A DNA stretch of 18,879 nt from positions 1 to 18,879 of the forward strand of contig DATBFY010000549.1 of NCBI GenBank assembly GCA_036558265.1, given 5' to 3'. The position numbers were made by a program, and so were the translations under genes. Position 1 is the stretch's first letter. The number at the start of each line of letters is the position of its first letter. Under the pieces are notes generated by a model. It was not told where the DNA came from. It searched no databases and saw nothing but the letters and a program-made list of their open reading frames with translations. Source of the DNA: RYN-433 sp036558265 (GTDB taxonomy: Bacteria > Planctomycetota > Phycisphaerae > Tepidisphaerales > Tepidisphaeraceae). Of this stretch, positions 8,502 to 15,473 are shown piece after piece.

Positions 8502-8507
8502 CCTCCC
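8502..8507 (-). promoter_or_regulatory. Shine-Dalgarno site deciding the start of the CehA-like gene
   Basis: GGGAGG on the minus strand lies four bases before ATG at 8497. The longer reading frame (from 8545) would place this purine box inside the coding sequence and add 16 residues before the signal peptide. The shorter start is therefore preferred. Confidence 0.75.
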
Positions 8508-8523
8508 ACGGGCAGGGCGGACC

Positions 8524-8529
8524 ATTGTA
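8524..8529 (-). promoter_or_regulatory. Candidate extended -10 promoter for the CehA-like gene
   Basis: On the minus strand TACAAT (8529 down to 8524) matches the sigma-70 -10 consensus at 5 of 6 positions. It is preceded by TGA, that is an extended -10 (TGnTACAAT). No good -35 box lies 16-18 bases upstream. Initiation about 7 bases downstream would give a leader of roughly 20 bases containing the GGGAGG ribosome site. Confidence 0.45.
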
Positions 8530-8540
8530 TCAAGCGCAGG

Positions 8541-8546
8541 TACACT
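8541..8546 (+). promoter_or_regulatory. Candidate -10 box for leaderless transcription of the 8554 gene
   Basis: TACACT ends 7 bases before the ATG at 8554, inside the shared context GGTACACTCTTCGCCATG. There is no Shine-Dalgarno between it and the start. The same arrangement occurs at 15461-15466. Position and lack of a ribosome site suggest the transcript starts at or next to the A of ATG. No clear -35 box is seen. Confidence 0.45.
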
Positions 8547-8553
8547 CTTCGCC

Positions 8554-9597
8554 ATGAACCATTGGCCCCGAAACGCGCTCCTGGTGCTCGTGACTATCGC
8601 GATGATGCCGCCGGCTCATGCGGGGGCGCAGACGACGCTTTCGGACCCGTCGATCCGGTTCACGGTTCCGACCAGCCCGTACGTCGTTCTCAAGCGAGGG
8701 CCGATCGAGGCCGTCATCGTCGATAACCGCGCAGTAAACGATTCGGTTCTGAAGGGTCACCGCGCCCGCTACAGCGGTGTCGCTTCGCTCAAGCACGAAG
8801 CACGTTCAGAGAACCTGTTCGTCCCCGCCTACGCGGGACTGAACTTTGAACACATCCACGACGGCACGACACAGGCCAATGAAATCCTGTACGAGCCTCG
8901 GAACGTGCCGATGGAGTTGCGCGTGATCGATCAGGACACGGTCGAGCTGTACCAGAAGCCCACGCCGCACTGGGGACTGGAAAGCTGTCAGCGCTACCAC
9001 CTGCTCGAAGATGGGACGATCGAGCTGAGCATCGAATGCGTCCCGCGCAAGGCCGCGTTCAAGAACGGGTATGTCGGCCTGTTCTGGGCCAGCTACATTC
9101 ACCAGCCCGAATCGCTCGAGATTCGGTTCCTGGGCCATCCCGAGGGCGCCGACCGGGCGCCGCGCTGGGTCCGCGCCTCATCGCCGCGGCACGGCGTGGA
9201 CGCGACGCACCTGGCGTCGGCGGCAGACGAACGAGCGTTCACGCATGATCAGGACTTTCCAATGAAGCTGATCTTCACGCGCTCCAGGTGGCGGTTCAGC
9301 GAGCCGTGGTATTTCGGCACGAGTCATGGCATGGCCTTCGCGCAGCTCTTTCGAACCGGCGACGGCGTGCGCTTCTCCCAATCCCCCAGCGGCGGCGGCG
9401 ACGGGAATCCGGCCTGGGACTTCCAGTTCTTCATCTCGGATTACAAGGTCGACCAGCTTTACCGATTCGTCATGCGAGCCCGCTACGCGCCCGTGGAGAA
9501 ACCTGACGATCTCAGGCGCAGCGTCGAACGACACCTGCACGCGCTCGAAGCAGAGCCGCTAAAGCGCCAGCCGGCGACCACGCGCGTTGTGCGGTAG
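8554..9597 (+). CDS. Secreted protein of unassigned family, possibly galactose-mutarotase-like beta sandwich
   Basis: A 347-residue exported protein. Residues 1-25 are a signal peptide (MNHWPRNALLVLVTIAMM, cleavage near AHAGAQ). The mature sequence is rich in predicted strands with conserved-looking aromatic and His positions: YAGLNFEHIHDGT (93-105), PTPHWGLESCQRYHLLEDG (136-154, 19 residues), GLFWASYIHQPE (175-186), WYFGTSHGMAFAQLF and WDFQFFISDY. The pattern of a one-domain antiparallel sandwich with HWGLESCQRY resembles aldose-epimerase-like folds, but I do not recognise the family, and no catalytic claim is made. It begins 56 bp from the divergent CehA-like gene and lies 24 bp before the kelch/FN3 gene, so the two are probably one transcript. 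Confidence 0.75.
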   Translation: MNHWPRNALLVLVTIAMMPPAHAGAQTTLSDPSIRFTVPTSPYVVLKRGPIEAVIVDNRAVNDSVLKGHRARYSGVASLKHEARSENLFVPAYAGLNFEHIHDGTTQANEILYEPRNVPMELRVIDQDTVELYQKPTPHWGLESCQRYHLLEDGTIELSIECVPRKAAFKNGYVGLFWASYIHQPESLEIRFLGHPEGADRAPRWVRASSPRHGVDATHLASAADERAFTHDQDFPMKLIFTRSRWRFSEPWYFGTSHGMAFAQLFRTGDGVRFSQSPSGGGDGNPAWDFQFFISDYKVDQLYRFVMRARYAPVEKPDDLRRSVERHLHALEAEPLKRQPATTRVVR

Positions 9598-9621
9598 AAG
9601 AGACGGCCGACCAGGAGGAAC

Positions 9622-11715
9622 ATGCCTCGGTTTCAACAGATCGCCGTTTGTCTGCTTGCGGTGTTCGGGTTGGCCCGGGTCGCTTCCCCGGCGGCCGAGC
9701 CTTCCCCCTTTGCCGACCATCCGGTGAACCGGTGGGTGAAGCAATCCCCGCGTGAGGGCAAGCCCGTTCCGAAATTCGGCTGGGAGGGCTCGGGTGCGTA
9801 CGACCCGTTCGATAAGCTCTGGATCCATCACGCCGGACACGACGGGATCCCGCAGGGGTTTGTCACGTTCACGTTTGACCCGGCCAGCGGCGCGTGGCGG
9901 CAACGCTTCCCGCCGACCTCGCCGCCGGGCGTCTGTTGTGTGGACGGGGCCAACGTCTTCGACACTGCCAACCGCGTCTTCGTCCGCTTCCCCGGAGGGT
10001 CGCTGGGCCACGGGTACCAGTGGAGCCGCGGGGTCAAGCTGAAGGAATCGCCGGTCTGGAATTACGACGTCGCGGCGAACCGGTGGACGAACATGCGCCC
10101 GCCCCCCTACGCCGATGCCTCGCGCACGCGCGACGCGATCGGCGGCCTCAACGGCGCCGGGGCGTACGACCCCGTGCACGAGCTGGCGATTTCCTTCGGC
10201 GGCATCGGCAGCGCCGGGGGCAAGAACAACCTCCACGTTTACGACGCCTACGCCAACCGCCTCTACCTCATCAAGCCCGCGGCCAAGGGCGACCCCTGGC
10301 CGCCCCAGCGGGACGGGTGTGGCCTCGCCTACGACGCGCACCACGACAAGCTCGTGCTCTTCGGCGGCCAATACACCAACGACGAGAAGACCTGGGTATA
10401 CGACCTTCGCACGAATCAGTGGGCCGCGCACGACCTGACGCCGCATCCCCCGGCGCGCAAGGACGACAACACGTACTCCACGATCCCCAAGATGACCTAC
10501 GATCCGGTCAACAAGGTCCTGCTTTGCGTGGTCTGGCTGGACGAGCGCCGCGGGCACGAAACCTGGGTGCTGGACCTCGAGACGATGACCTGGCAGAACA
10601 CGAACGCCCCGACCCAGCCCGAGCACAGCAAGAGCCGCAGCCGCAATCTCGACTTCTCCGCGGCCGACAATGTCGCCTTTCTCGAAACCTGGTCCGTCAA
10701 TTCCGAGCCGCAGATCTGGACGTATCGCTACAAAACCGCCAGCGGTGGCGCCAAGCCCCTGGGCCGCCCGCAGAACCTTACCGCGACGACGGACGCGCGA
10801 TCGGTAAAGCTCGCGTGGGATCCCGTCCCGGGCGCCAAGTCGTATCGCGTCTATCGAGGTGAGGCCGCCGAGCCCTGGAAGGTTGCGTTCGAGCGACTCG
10901 CCGATTCGACACGGAGTGCGTGGGAGGACGGCTCCGTGACGTCCGGTCATGCGTATACGTATTCCGTCCGAGCGGTCGCCGCCGACGGCTCGGAGGGTTC
11001 CCCCGGCGTTCGCGCCCGCGCGCAACCGCGCGTCGCGATCAAGCCGGTCGTCTCAGTGCTCACCAAAGACCGCGTCGAGGTCTCGTGGAATGCCCATCCC
11101 GCGCCCGACGTCGCCGGGTACAACGTCTACCGCGGCGTCGCCTCGCCCAGGACCGTGAAGAAGGGCACGCCCGCGGCGTGGAAGGACAACGATCCGGAAT
11201 ATGCCGTCACCGTCGTCACCGGCGTCAACGACATCACGGGTCTGGTTAAACTCAACAACACGCCGATCGATCAAACGACGTTCGAAGACGATATTGACCT
11301 TGCGCAGAACCCCGCCCCCGGCTACCGCTACGCCGTCTACGCATACATCATCAAGGCCGTCAACCGCCTGGGCGTGGAAAGCGGCCCGTCTCCCTACGCG
11401 CTGACGATCCCCAGTGAACCGACCAATGTCCTCTGTCGCGAGAACGCCCAGGACGCCGAGCTGAAATGGAGCCGCAACCCCGAGAAGGGCGTCGCGGGCT
11501 ACAACGTTTACAAGCTCGAGGGCGGCGTGTTCGGCGTCAAGCGAGTGACGGATTCGCCGATCCGGCAAACCAGTTTCACTCATCACGGCGGCAACGAGAC
11601 CACCCGGTACTGGGTCGTCGCCGTGGACGCGCTGGGACAGGAGGGCCAGCCGTCAAGCCCGGCGTGGATCGGGCGCAGCTACAAGGGGTTCTTCGACGGC
11701 GAGTGGCATCAGTGA
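9622..11715 (+). CDS. Secreted kelch-like beta-propeller protein with three fibronectin type III domains
   Basis: A 697-residue exported protein. Residues 1-25 form a signal peptide ending ASPAAEP. Residues about 50-372 hold repeated kelch/galactose-oxidase-like blades marked by GSGAYDPFDKLWIHHAG (57-73), GAGAYDPVHELAISFGG (178-194), GLAYDAHHDKLVLFGG (234-249), MTYDPVNKVLLCVVW (291-305) and NLDFSAADNVAFLETW (342-357), alternating with WxYD or WVLDLET strands. Three fibronectin type III domains follow at about 382-467, 472-595 and 597-681, with the repeated signature GYNVYR/K (499-504, 626-631) or SYRVYRG (407-413). The start has AGGAGG at 9613-9618, three bases before ATG. No radical-copper ligands of galactose oxidase were recognised, so this is more likely a glycan- or protein-binding module than an oxidase. 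It probably works with the upstream gene. Confidence 0.85.
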   Translation: MPRFQQIAVCLLAVFGLARVASPAAEPSPFADHPVNRWVKQSPREGKPVPKFGWEGSGAYDPFDKLWIHHAGHDGIPQGFVTFTFDPASGAWRQRFPPTSPPGVCCVDGANVFDTANRVFVRFPGGSLGHGYQWSRGVKLKESPVWNYDVAANRWTNMRPPPYADASRTRDAIGGLNGAGAYDPVHELAISFGGIGSAGGKNNLHVYDAYANRLYLIKPAAKGDPWPPQRDGCGLAYDAHHDKLVLFGGQYTNDEKTWVYDLRTNQWAAHDLTPHPPARKDDNTYSTIPKMTYDPVNKVLLCVVWLDERRGHETWVLDLETMTWQNTNAPTQPEHSKSRSRNLDFSAADNVAFLETWSVNSEPQIWTYRYKTASGGAKPLGRPQNLTATTDARSVKLAWDPVPGAKSYRVYRGEAAEPWKVAFERLADSTRSAWEDGSVTSGHAYTYSVRAVAADGSEGSPGVRARAQPRVAIKPVVSVLTKDRVEVSWNAHPAPDVAGYNVYRGVASPRTVKKGTPAAWKDNDPEYAVTVVTGVNDITGLVKLNNTPIDQTTFEDDIDLAQNPAPGYRYAVYAYIIKAVNRLGVESGPSPYALTIPSEPTNVLCRENAQDAELKWSRNPEKGVAGYNVYKLEGGVFGVKRVTDSPIRQTSFTHHGGNETTRYWVVAVDALGQEGQPSSPAWIGRSYKGFFDGEWHQ

Positions 11716-11719
11716 GCCA

Positions 11720-11738
11720 ATTGACCTTACCGGTCAAT
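11720..11738. terminator. Inverted repeat between convergent genes, possible bidirectional terminator
   Basis: ATTGACC (11720-11726) and GGTCAAT (11732-11738) form a perfect 7-bp inverted repeat around TTACC. It sits 5 bp after the plus-strand stop at 11715 and straddles the minus-strand stop codon (11727-11729). There is no T-run on either side, so it is at best a weak or factor-assisted terminator. Part of it encodes the last residues (ID-R) of the minus-strand protein. Confidence 0.4.
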
Positions 11739-13004
11739 CGTGTTGGGCGGGGCGCGCACCGCGGTGATGTGCAGGATGCTCAAATGCAGCTCCACCAGCG
11801 CCAGGGCCAGCGTGTCGGCGCCGGTGGACGAGTCGTAATGCGGATCCTGTGTCGTGGCCCGCGGGAGAGGGCTATCCTTCCAGAATCGGTCGAGCGCGAG
11901 ATCCGCCAGCCGTATCGCGTGGTCCAGGTACCCCTGATCCGCCGTGTCGCGCCACGCTGCCAGTTGCAGGCTGATCGCGTGTCCGAAGGTCATCGGCCAG
12001 ACGCCAGCATCCGGCGGCGGGGGGACCCTTCGGTAGGCGTCGGCCGCGGCGCGGATCAGCGCCCGATACCGGACGTTGCCGGTGTTCTCGTACCGCGAGA
12101 CGCACATCATCGCGACCAACGCGGTCGTGCCGCCGTCTTGCGGCATTTCCCACAGAGGCGTGAGCGCCTTATCGGAGAGCGCAAACCCGCCCCTGCCTCC
12201 AAGGTCGTGCGCAAGCGCAAGGAAGCTCGAATCGCGTCGCGCGACGACCGCTCGCAACCGCGTCGCCAGATCACTGGGGACGCGATGGGCCGCGCCCGCG
12301 CAATCGATCGCCGTCGAGAGCCACGCGGCCGATGACGCCTCCGCCCCCTGGCCCGCCTCCAGGCGCGTCAGCGCTTCCTCGATCGCCTTGAGAAACGCCG
12401 CGTCCCTGGTGTGCTGATATGCGACGGCGAATCCGCGGATCGCGTACCCGGACTGCTGCGGAGATGGCGGCGTCCGCGCGCCCTCACGTTGCAGGGCGAC
12501 CAGCCGTTGCCTGCTCGCGTCGGGGGAAAGTTCGAAGCACCGATCCCACAACATCCACGCGCGCGAGCCCCTGCGCGTCTGGTTTTTGTCCGCGGGGATC
12601 GGCAAGTCGGTAATGACATTCCAGCACACGCCCGCGTCCCAGGCCGCCAGGCCGCCCTCCGCCAACGTCGTGTTCTCGAGAAGAAACTTCAGTTCCGCGT
12701 CAGCGGCGTCGCGATAAGCGGGCTTGCCGGAGAGTTCGCTTAAGGTGTAAAGCACGCGCAGCACATTCTGGTCGTGCCGGGGATCGGCAATCGGCCGATC
12801 GTTGGGGGGCAAAAGGGTCGTTCGATCCAACCTGCTGAGAAAGAGGCCTGTCTTCTGTGGTCCCACCGTATCGCGGCCGTGCTTGAGCATCGTGTCGGCA
12901 TAGCGGTAGACGAGCGGCAGGTAGGGCGACTTGGGCACGGGCTTGGGCGCACAGACAACTTCCCGGGCACAGACCAGGATCACCATCACCGCGAGGATGC
13001 GCAT
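11727..13004 (-). CDS. Secreted paralogue of the adjacent probable alpha/alpha-barrel enzyme, motif-depleted
   Basis: A 425-residue exported protein with a signal peptide at 1-18 (MRILAVMVILVCAREVVC). It is a diverged paralogue of the upstream gene (13019-14428). Shared landmarks are RYADTMLKHGRDTVGPQKTG (34-53), LDRTTL, LWDRCFELSP (152-161), TAIDCAGAA, VWPMTFGHAIS (335-345), PLPRATTQDPHY, TGADTLALALVELH and the final PNTIDR. It lacks the sister's WGEH, HEFARP, LWEHQI, FDRHA and PRHAGFYILTWA motifs: the corresponding stretches read WDAG, RRGSRA and LQREGA, and about 20 residues are missing between LWDRC and QHTRD. If those His/Glu/Arg residues are catalytic, this copy may be inactive or altered. 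Start: GGGAG seven bases before ATG. It follows its sister's stop by 14 bp, so it is the last gene of the operon. Confidence 0.8.
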   Translation of the reverse strand: MRILAVMVILVCAREVVCAPKPVPKSPYLPLVYRYADTMLKHGRDTVGPQKTGLFLSRLDRTTLLPPNDRPIADPRHDQNVLRVLYTLSELSGKPAYRDAADAELKFLLENTTLAEGGLAAWDAGVCWNVITDLPIPADKNQTRRGSRAWMLWDRCFELSPDASRQRLVALQREGARTPPSPQQSGYAIRGFAVAYQHTRDAAFLKAIEEALTRLEAGQGAEASSAAWLSTAIDCAGAAHRVPSDLATRLRAVVARRDSSFLALAHDLGGRGGFALSDKALTPLWEMPQDGGTTALVAMMCVSRYENTGNVRYRALIRAAADAYRRVPPPPDAGVWPMTFGHAISLQLAAWRDTADQGYLDHAIRLADLALDRFWKDSPLPRATTQDPHYDSSTGADTLALALVELHLSILHITAVRAPPNTIDR

Positions 13005-13018
13005 GCCGTTGCTCCCGT

Positions 13019-14428
13019 TCAGCGATCGATCGTGTTAGCCGGAAGAGTCACCCGCAATCGGTTGGCGGCCACGTGAACCTCCAGCAGGGCCAGCGCCAGC
13101 GAATCGGCGCCGGTGATCGCCTCGTAGTGCCCGGTCTTCAGACTGGCACGCGGCAGCGGATTGTCCTGCCAGAAGAGGTCCACTGCCGCGCGCGCGAGGC
13201 GCTTCGCCTCATCCAGGTAGACGGGGCGCTCGGTAAAGCGGTAGGCGGCGACCTCGGTGCTGATCGCGTGGGCGAACGCGAGCGGCCAGGCGTCGACATC
13301 CTCCTCAGGCATTGACCCGATATATTGGTCGGCGACGGCGATCAAGGCGTCGCGGTAGGCGGGCTTGGCGACCTGCTGGTACCGGGCGAGATAGGACATC
13401 GCCTGCGACCCCGCCGTGCCCTGGGCGTAACCCGTACTCCACAGCGGCGCCCGGTGCAGCCCGGCCGCGTTCCCGGGCGCCGACGCCCTCTTCAAATCGG
13501 CGAGGATCAGCTCATCTTCTTTATCCGCGAACGCGTGCAGGCGATCCGCCAACGGTGGCGGCACGAGCGCCGCGGCCGCTTCGCAGTCGAGCGGGCCGAT
13601 CGTGGCCGCCAGCGTCCCGTCCTTCTGCACGCGTTTGCGCTCGAAACGCGCCAGGAGCACTTCAATCGCGTGCAGCATCGTCGGGTCCTTCGTATGCTTG
13701 AACGCGTGCGCCCACGTCAGGATGTAGAAGCCGGCGTGTCGCGGGAAATCCTTCCCGTCGACCGGGCCGTGTTCGAAATACTTGGCATGGCGGTCGAACC
13801 CGCCGGTCTTCTGATTGGCGATCTGGTGCTCCCATAGCCCCAGGGCAAACCGCCAGCTTTCATCGGGCGCCAGCTCGAAGCAGCGATCCCACAGCACCCA
13901 CGGACGGGCAAACTCGTGGAACGCGTCGTTGCCGCCGGAAATGGGCTTGTCCTCCATGACCTCCCAGGACATGTGTTCGCCCCATGGGAGGAGACTGGTC
14001 CTGGGCGAAAGCGTGTTCTTGAGGAACCAGGTCAGCTCCTCGTCGGCCACGCGGGCGTACTTCGGCTCGCCGGTCATTTGACTCAGCACGTAAAGGATGC
14101 GCAACAAATTCTCATCGAGGTGCGGGTTGGCGCCGGTCAGCGCGCTCCACGGCTCGCCGGAGCGGTCTTCCCGCCGGATGCCTGCCGGCGGTGCAGGTCG
14201 CGATACCAAGGGCGCCAGCGTCGTCCGGTTCAACGCGCTGAGCAGCAGCCCGCTCTTCTGAGGCCCATACGTGTCGCGCCCGCGCTCGATCATCGTGTCC
14301 GCGTAAACCCGCACGACGTCGAACAGCGACGTCGCCCGCGGTTCCGCCGCGGAAGCACCGATCGTCAGCAGCGCCACCGCCATGAACGACGAACACCGAA
14401 ACATGCGCGTTGGAAGTTTCTCCGACAT
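13019..14428 (-). CDS. Secreted probable (alpha/alpha)-barrel carbohydrate-active enzyme
   Basis: A 469-residue exported protein with a signal peptide at about 9-28 (MFRCSSFMAVALLTIGASAA). The mature protein is mostly helical with repeated Trp/His/Arg motifs, in the manner of six-hairpin glycosidases and lyases: VYADTMIERGRDTYGPQKSG (41-60), GIRREDR (83-89), LPWGEHMSWEV (147-157), HEFARPWVLWDRCFELAP (171-188), LWEHQI (198-203), FDRHA (211-215), PRHAGFYILTWAHAFKHT (229-246) and WPLAFAHAIS (381-390). I recognise the pattern as a recurrent planctomycete/bacteroidete secreted family but cannot name a family number or substrate; the fold call is an inference. GGAGG (14433-14437) four bases before ATG decides this start over an open frame reaching 14563. 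It lies 34 bp after the esterase stop and 14 bp before its paralogue. Confidence 0.8.
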   Translation of the reverse strand: MSEKLPTRMFRCSSFMAVALLTIGASAAEPRATSLFDVVRVYADTMIERGRDTYGPQKSGLLLSALNRTTLAPLVSRPAPPAGIRREDRSGEPWSALTGANPHLDENLLRILYVLSQMTGEPKYARVADEELTWFLKNTLSPRTSLLPWGEHMSWEVMEDKPISGGNDAFHEFARPWVLWDRCFELAPDESWRFALGLWEHQIANQKTGGFDRHAKYFEHGPVDGKDFPRHAGFYILTWAHAFKHTKDPTMLHAIEVLLARFERKRVQKDGTLAATIGPLDCEAAAALVPPPLADRLHAFADKEDELILADLKRASAPGNAAGLHRAPLWSTGYAQGTAGSQAMSYLARYQQVAKPAYRDALIAVADQYIGSMPEEDVDAWPLAFAHAISTEVAAYRFTERPVYLDEAKRLARAAVDLFWQDNPLPRASLKTGHYEAITGADSLALALLEVHVAANRLRVTLPANTIDR

Positions 14429-14462
14429 CAAACCTCCGCGAAAATCGCCGCCATCCAGGGGT

Positions 14463-15401
14463 CTACTCGACCCGCGCCGGTTTGAGGATCCCCTGCTGGC
14501 CCAGCCAATCCACGCAGCGCGACGTCCACGTGGCGCAGGGATAGCCGACCTTCCGCACGCCAAAGCCGTGGCCGCCCGAGTTGTAAATGTGCATCTCCAC
14601 CGGGACGCCCGCGTGCTTCATCGCGAGGTACATCGTCACGCTGTGATCCACCTCGCTGATCGGGTCGTCCGAGCAATGCACCAGAAAGAGCGGCGGCGTC
14701 CCCTTCGCCAACCGAATCGTCGGCGAAAGCTCGTCCTTCCCTTTCACCTTGAAATAGCCCGAGTAAAGCATGATGGCAAAGTCGGGCCGGCAACTCACCT
14801 GGTCGATCTCGTCGATCGGGTCGTAGGTCCGCTTCTCAAAGTTCGTGGCGGTCGCGCCGGCCAGGTGACCGCCGGCCGAGAATCCGATGATCCCGATCTT
14901 GCCCGGATCGACCCCCCACTCCTTCGCCTTGCTGCGCACCAGGCTGACCGCGCGCTGGGCGTCCTTGAGTGGCCCCGCCGGCGGCTCGCCCATCACGTCC
15001 CCAGGGCGGCGCGGACACCGGTACTTGAGGATGATGCCCGTCACGCCGATCGAGTTCAGCCACGCCGCCACCTCCTCCCCTTCCACGTCCCAGCCAAGGT
15101 TGTGGTACCCGCCGCCCGGACAGATCAGCATCGCCACGCCGGTGTCCTTGTCCCCGGCCGGCCGGTAGATCGTGAGCGTCGGCTTGGTGACGTTGGTCAG
15201 CCATTTCGTCGGCTTGCCGGCAACCTCGTACGCCTTGCCGCCCATCTTCAGCTCGATGAACTTCTCCTGGCCCGCGATGCCGACATCACCCGGGGGCTTG
15301 CCCGGCCAAAGATCAACGACGCGCGGCGGATCCGCCGCGCCGGCTTCGCACGCGAGGCAGATGAGGATCAACAGCGACAGGGATGATGCGCGGGGTCTCA
15401 T
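14463..15401 (-). CDS. Secreted alpha/beta-hydrolase, probable carbohydrate esterase
   Basis: A 312-residue exported hydrolase with a signal peptide at 1-22 (MRPRASSLSLLILICLACEA). It has the alpha/beta-hydrolase order: oxyanion-loop motif CPGGGYHNLGWD (94-105), nucleophile elbow IGFSAGGHLAG (172-182, Ser175), acid LVHCSDDPI (240-248, Asp245 or Asp246) and catalytic His278 in NSGGHGFGV (274-282). This is the pattern of the BD-FAE/acetylxylan-esterase-like group, which removes acetyl or feruloyl groups from polysaccharides; lipase-like activity on other esters cannot be excluded. The frame is open to 15581, but the ATG at 15401 gives the signal peptide and has GGAG 10 bases upstream. It is the first gene of the three-gene minus-strand operon and diverges across 72 bp from the 15474 gene. 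Confidence 0.85.
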   Translation of the reverse strand: MRPRASSLSLLILICLACEAGAADPPRVVDLWPGKPPGDVGIAGQEKFIELKMGGKAYEVAGKPTKWLTNVTKPTLTIYRPAGDKDTGVAMLICPGGGYHNLGWDVEGEEVAAWLNSIGVTGIILKYRCPRRPGDVMGEPPAGPLKDAQRAVSLVRSKAKEWGVDPGKIGIIGFSAGGHLAGATATNFEKRTYDPIDEIDQVSCRPDFAIMLYSGYFKVKGKDELSPTIRLAKGTPPLFLVHCSDDPISEVDHSVTMYLAMKHAGVPVEMHIYNSGGHGFGVRKVGYPCATWTSRCVDWLGQQGILKPARVE

Positions 15402-15460
15402 GATGTGGTCACTCCGCATTCGCCTGACATCGTTAGCGTCGCAGCCGGACTGTCCCATGG

Positions 15461-15466
15461 TACACT
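15461..15466 (+). promoter_or_regulatory. Candidate extended -10 box for leaderless transcription of the glycosidase-peptidase gene
   Basis: TACACT preceded by TGG (TGnTACACT) ends exactly 7 bases before the ATG at 15474. The context GGTACACTCCCTGCCATG is nearly the same as GGTACACTCTTCGCCATG before 8554. There is no Shine-Dalgarno, which fits a transcript beginning at the start codon. No good -35 hexamer is seen. Confidence 0.5.
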
Positions 15467-15473
15467 CCCTGCC

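Noticed and set aside
9559..11025. Minus-strand open frame of 488 codons opposite the kelch/FN3 gene
   Set aside because: Arg/Gly/Val-rich without recognisable motifs, and antisense to a gene with a strong Shine-Dalgarno, signal peptide and clear repeats.
14429..14563. N-terminal extension of the alpha/alpha-barrel gene to 14563
   Set aside because: It would overlap the end of the upstream esterase, is Arg-rich and precedes a signal peptide. GGAGG four bases before 14428 marks the real start.
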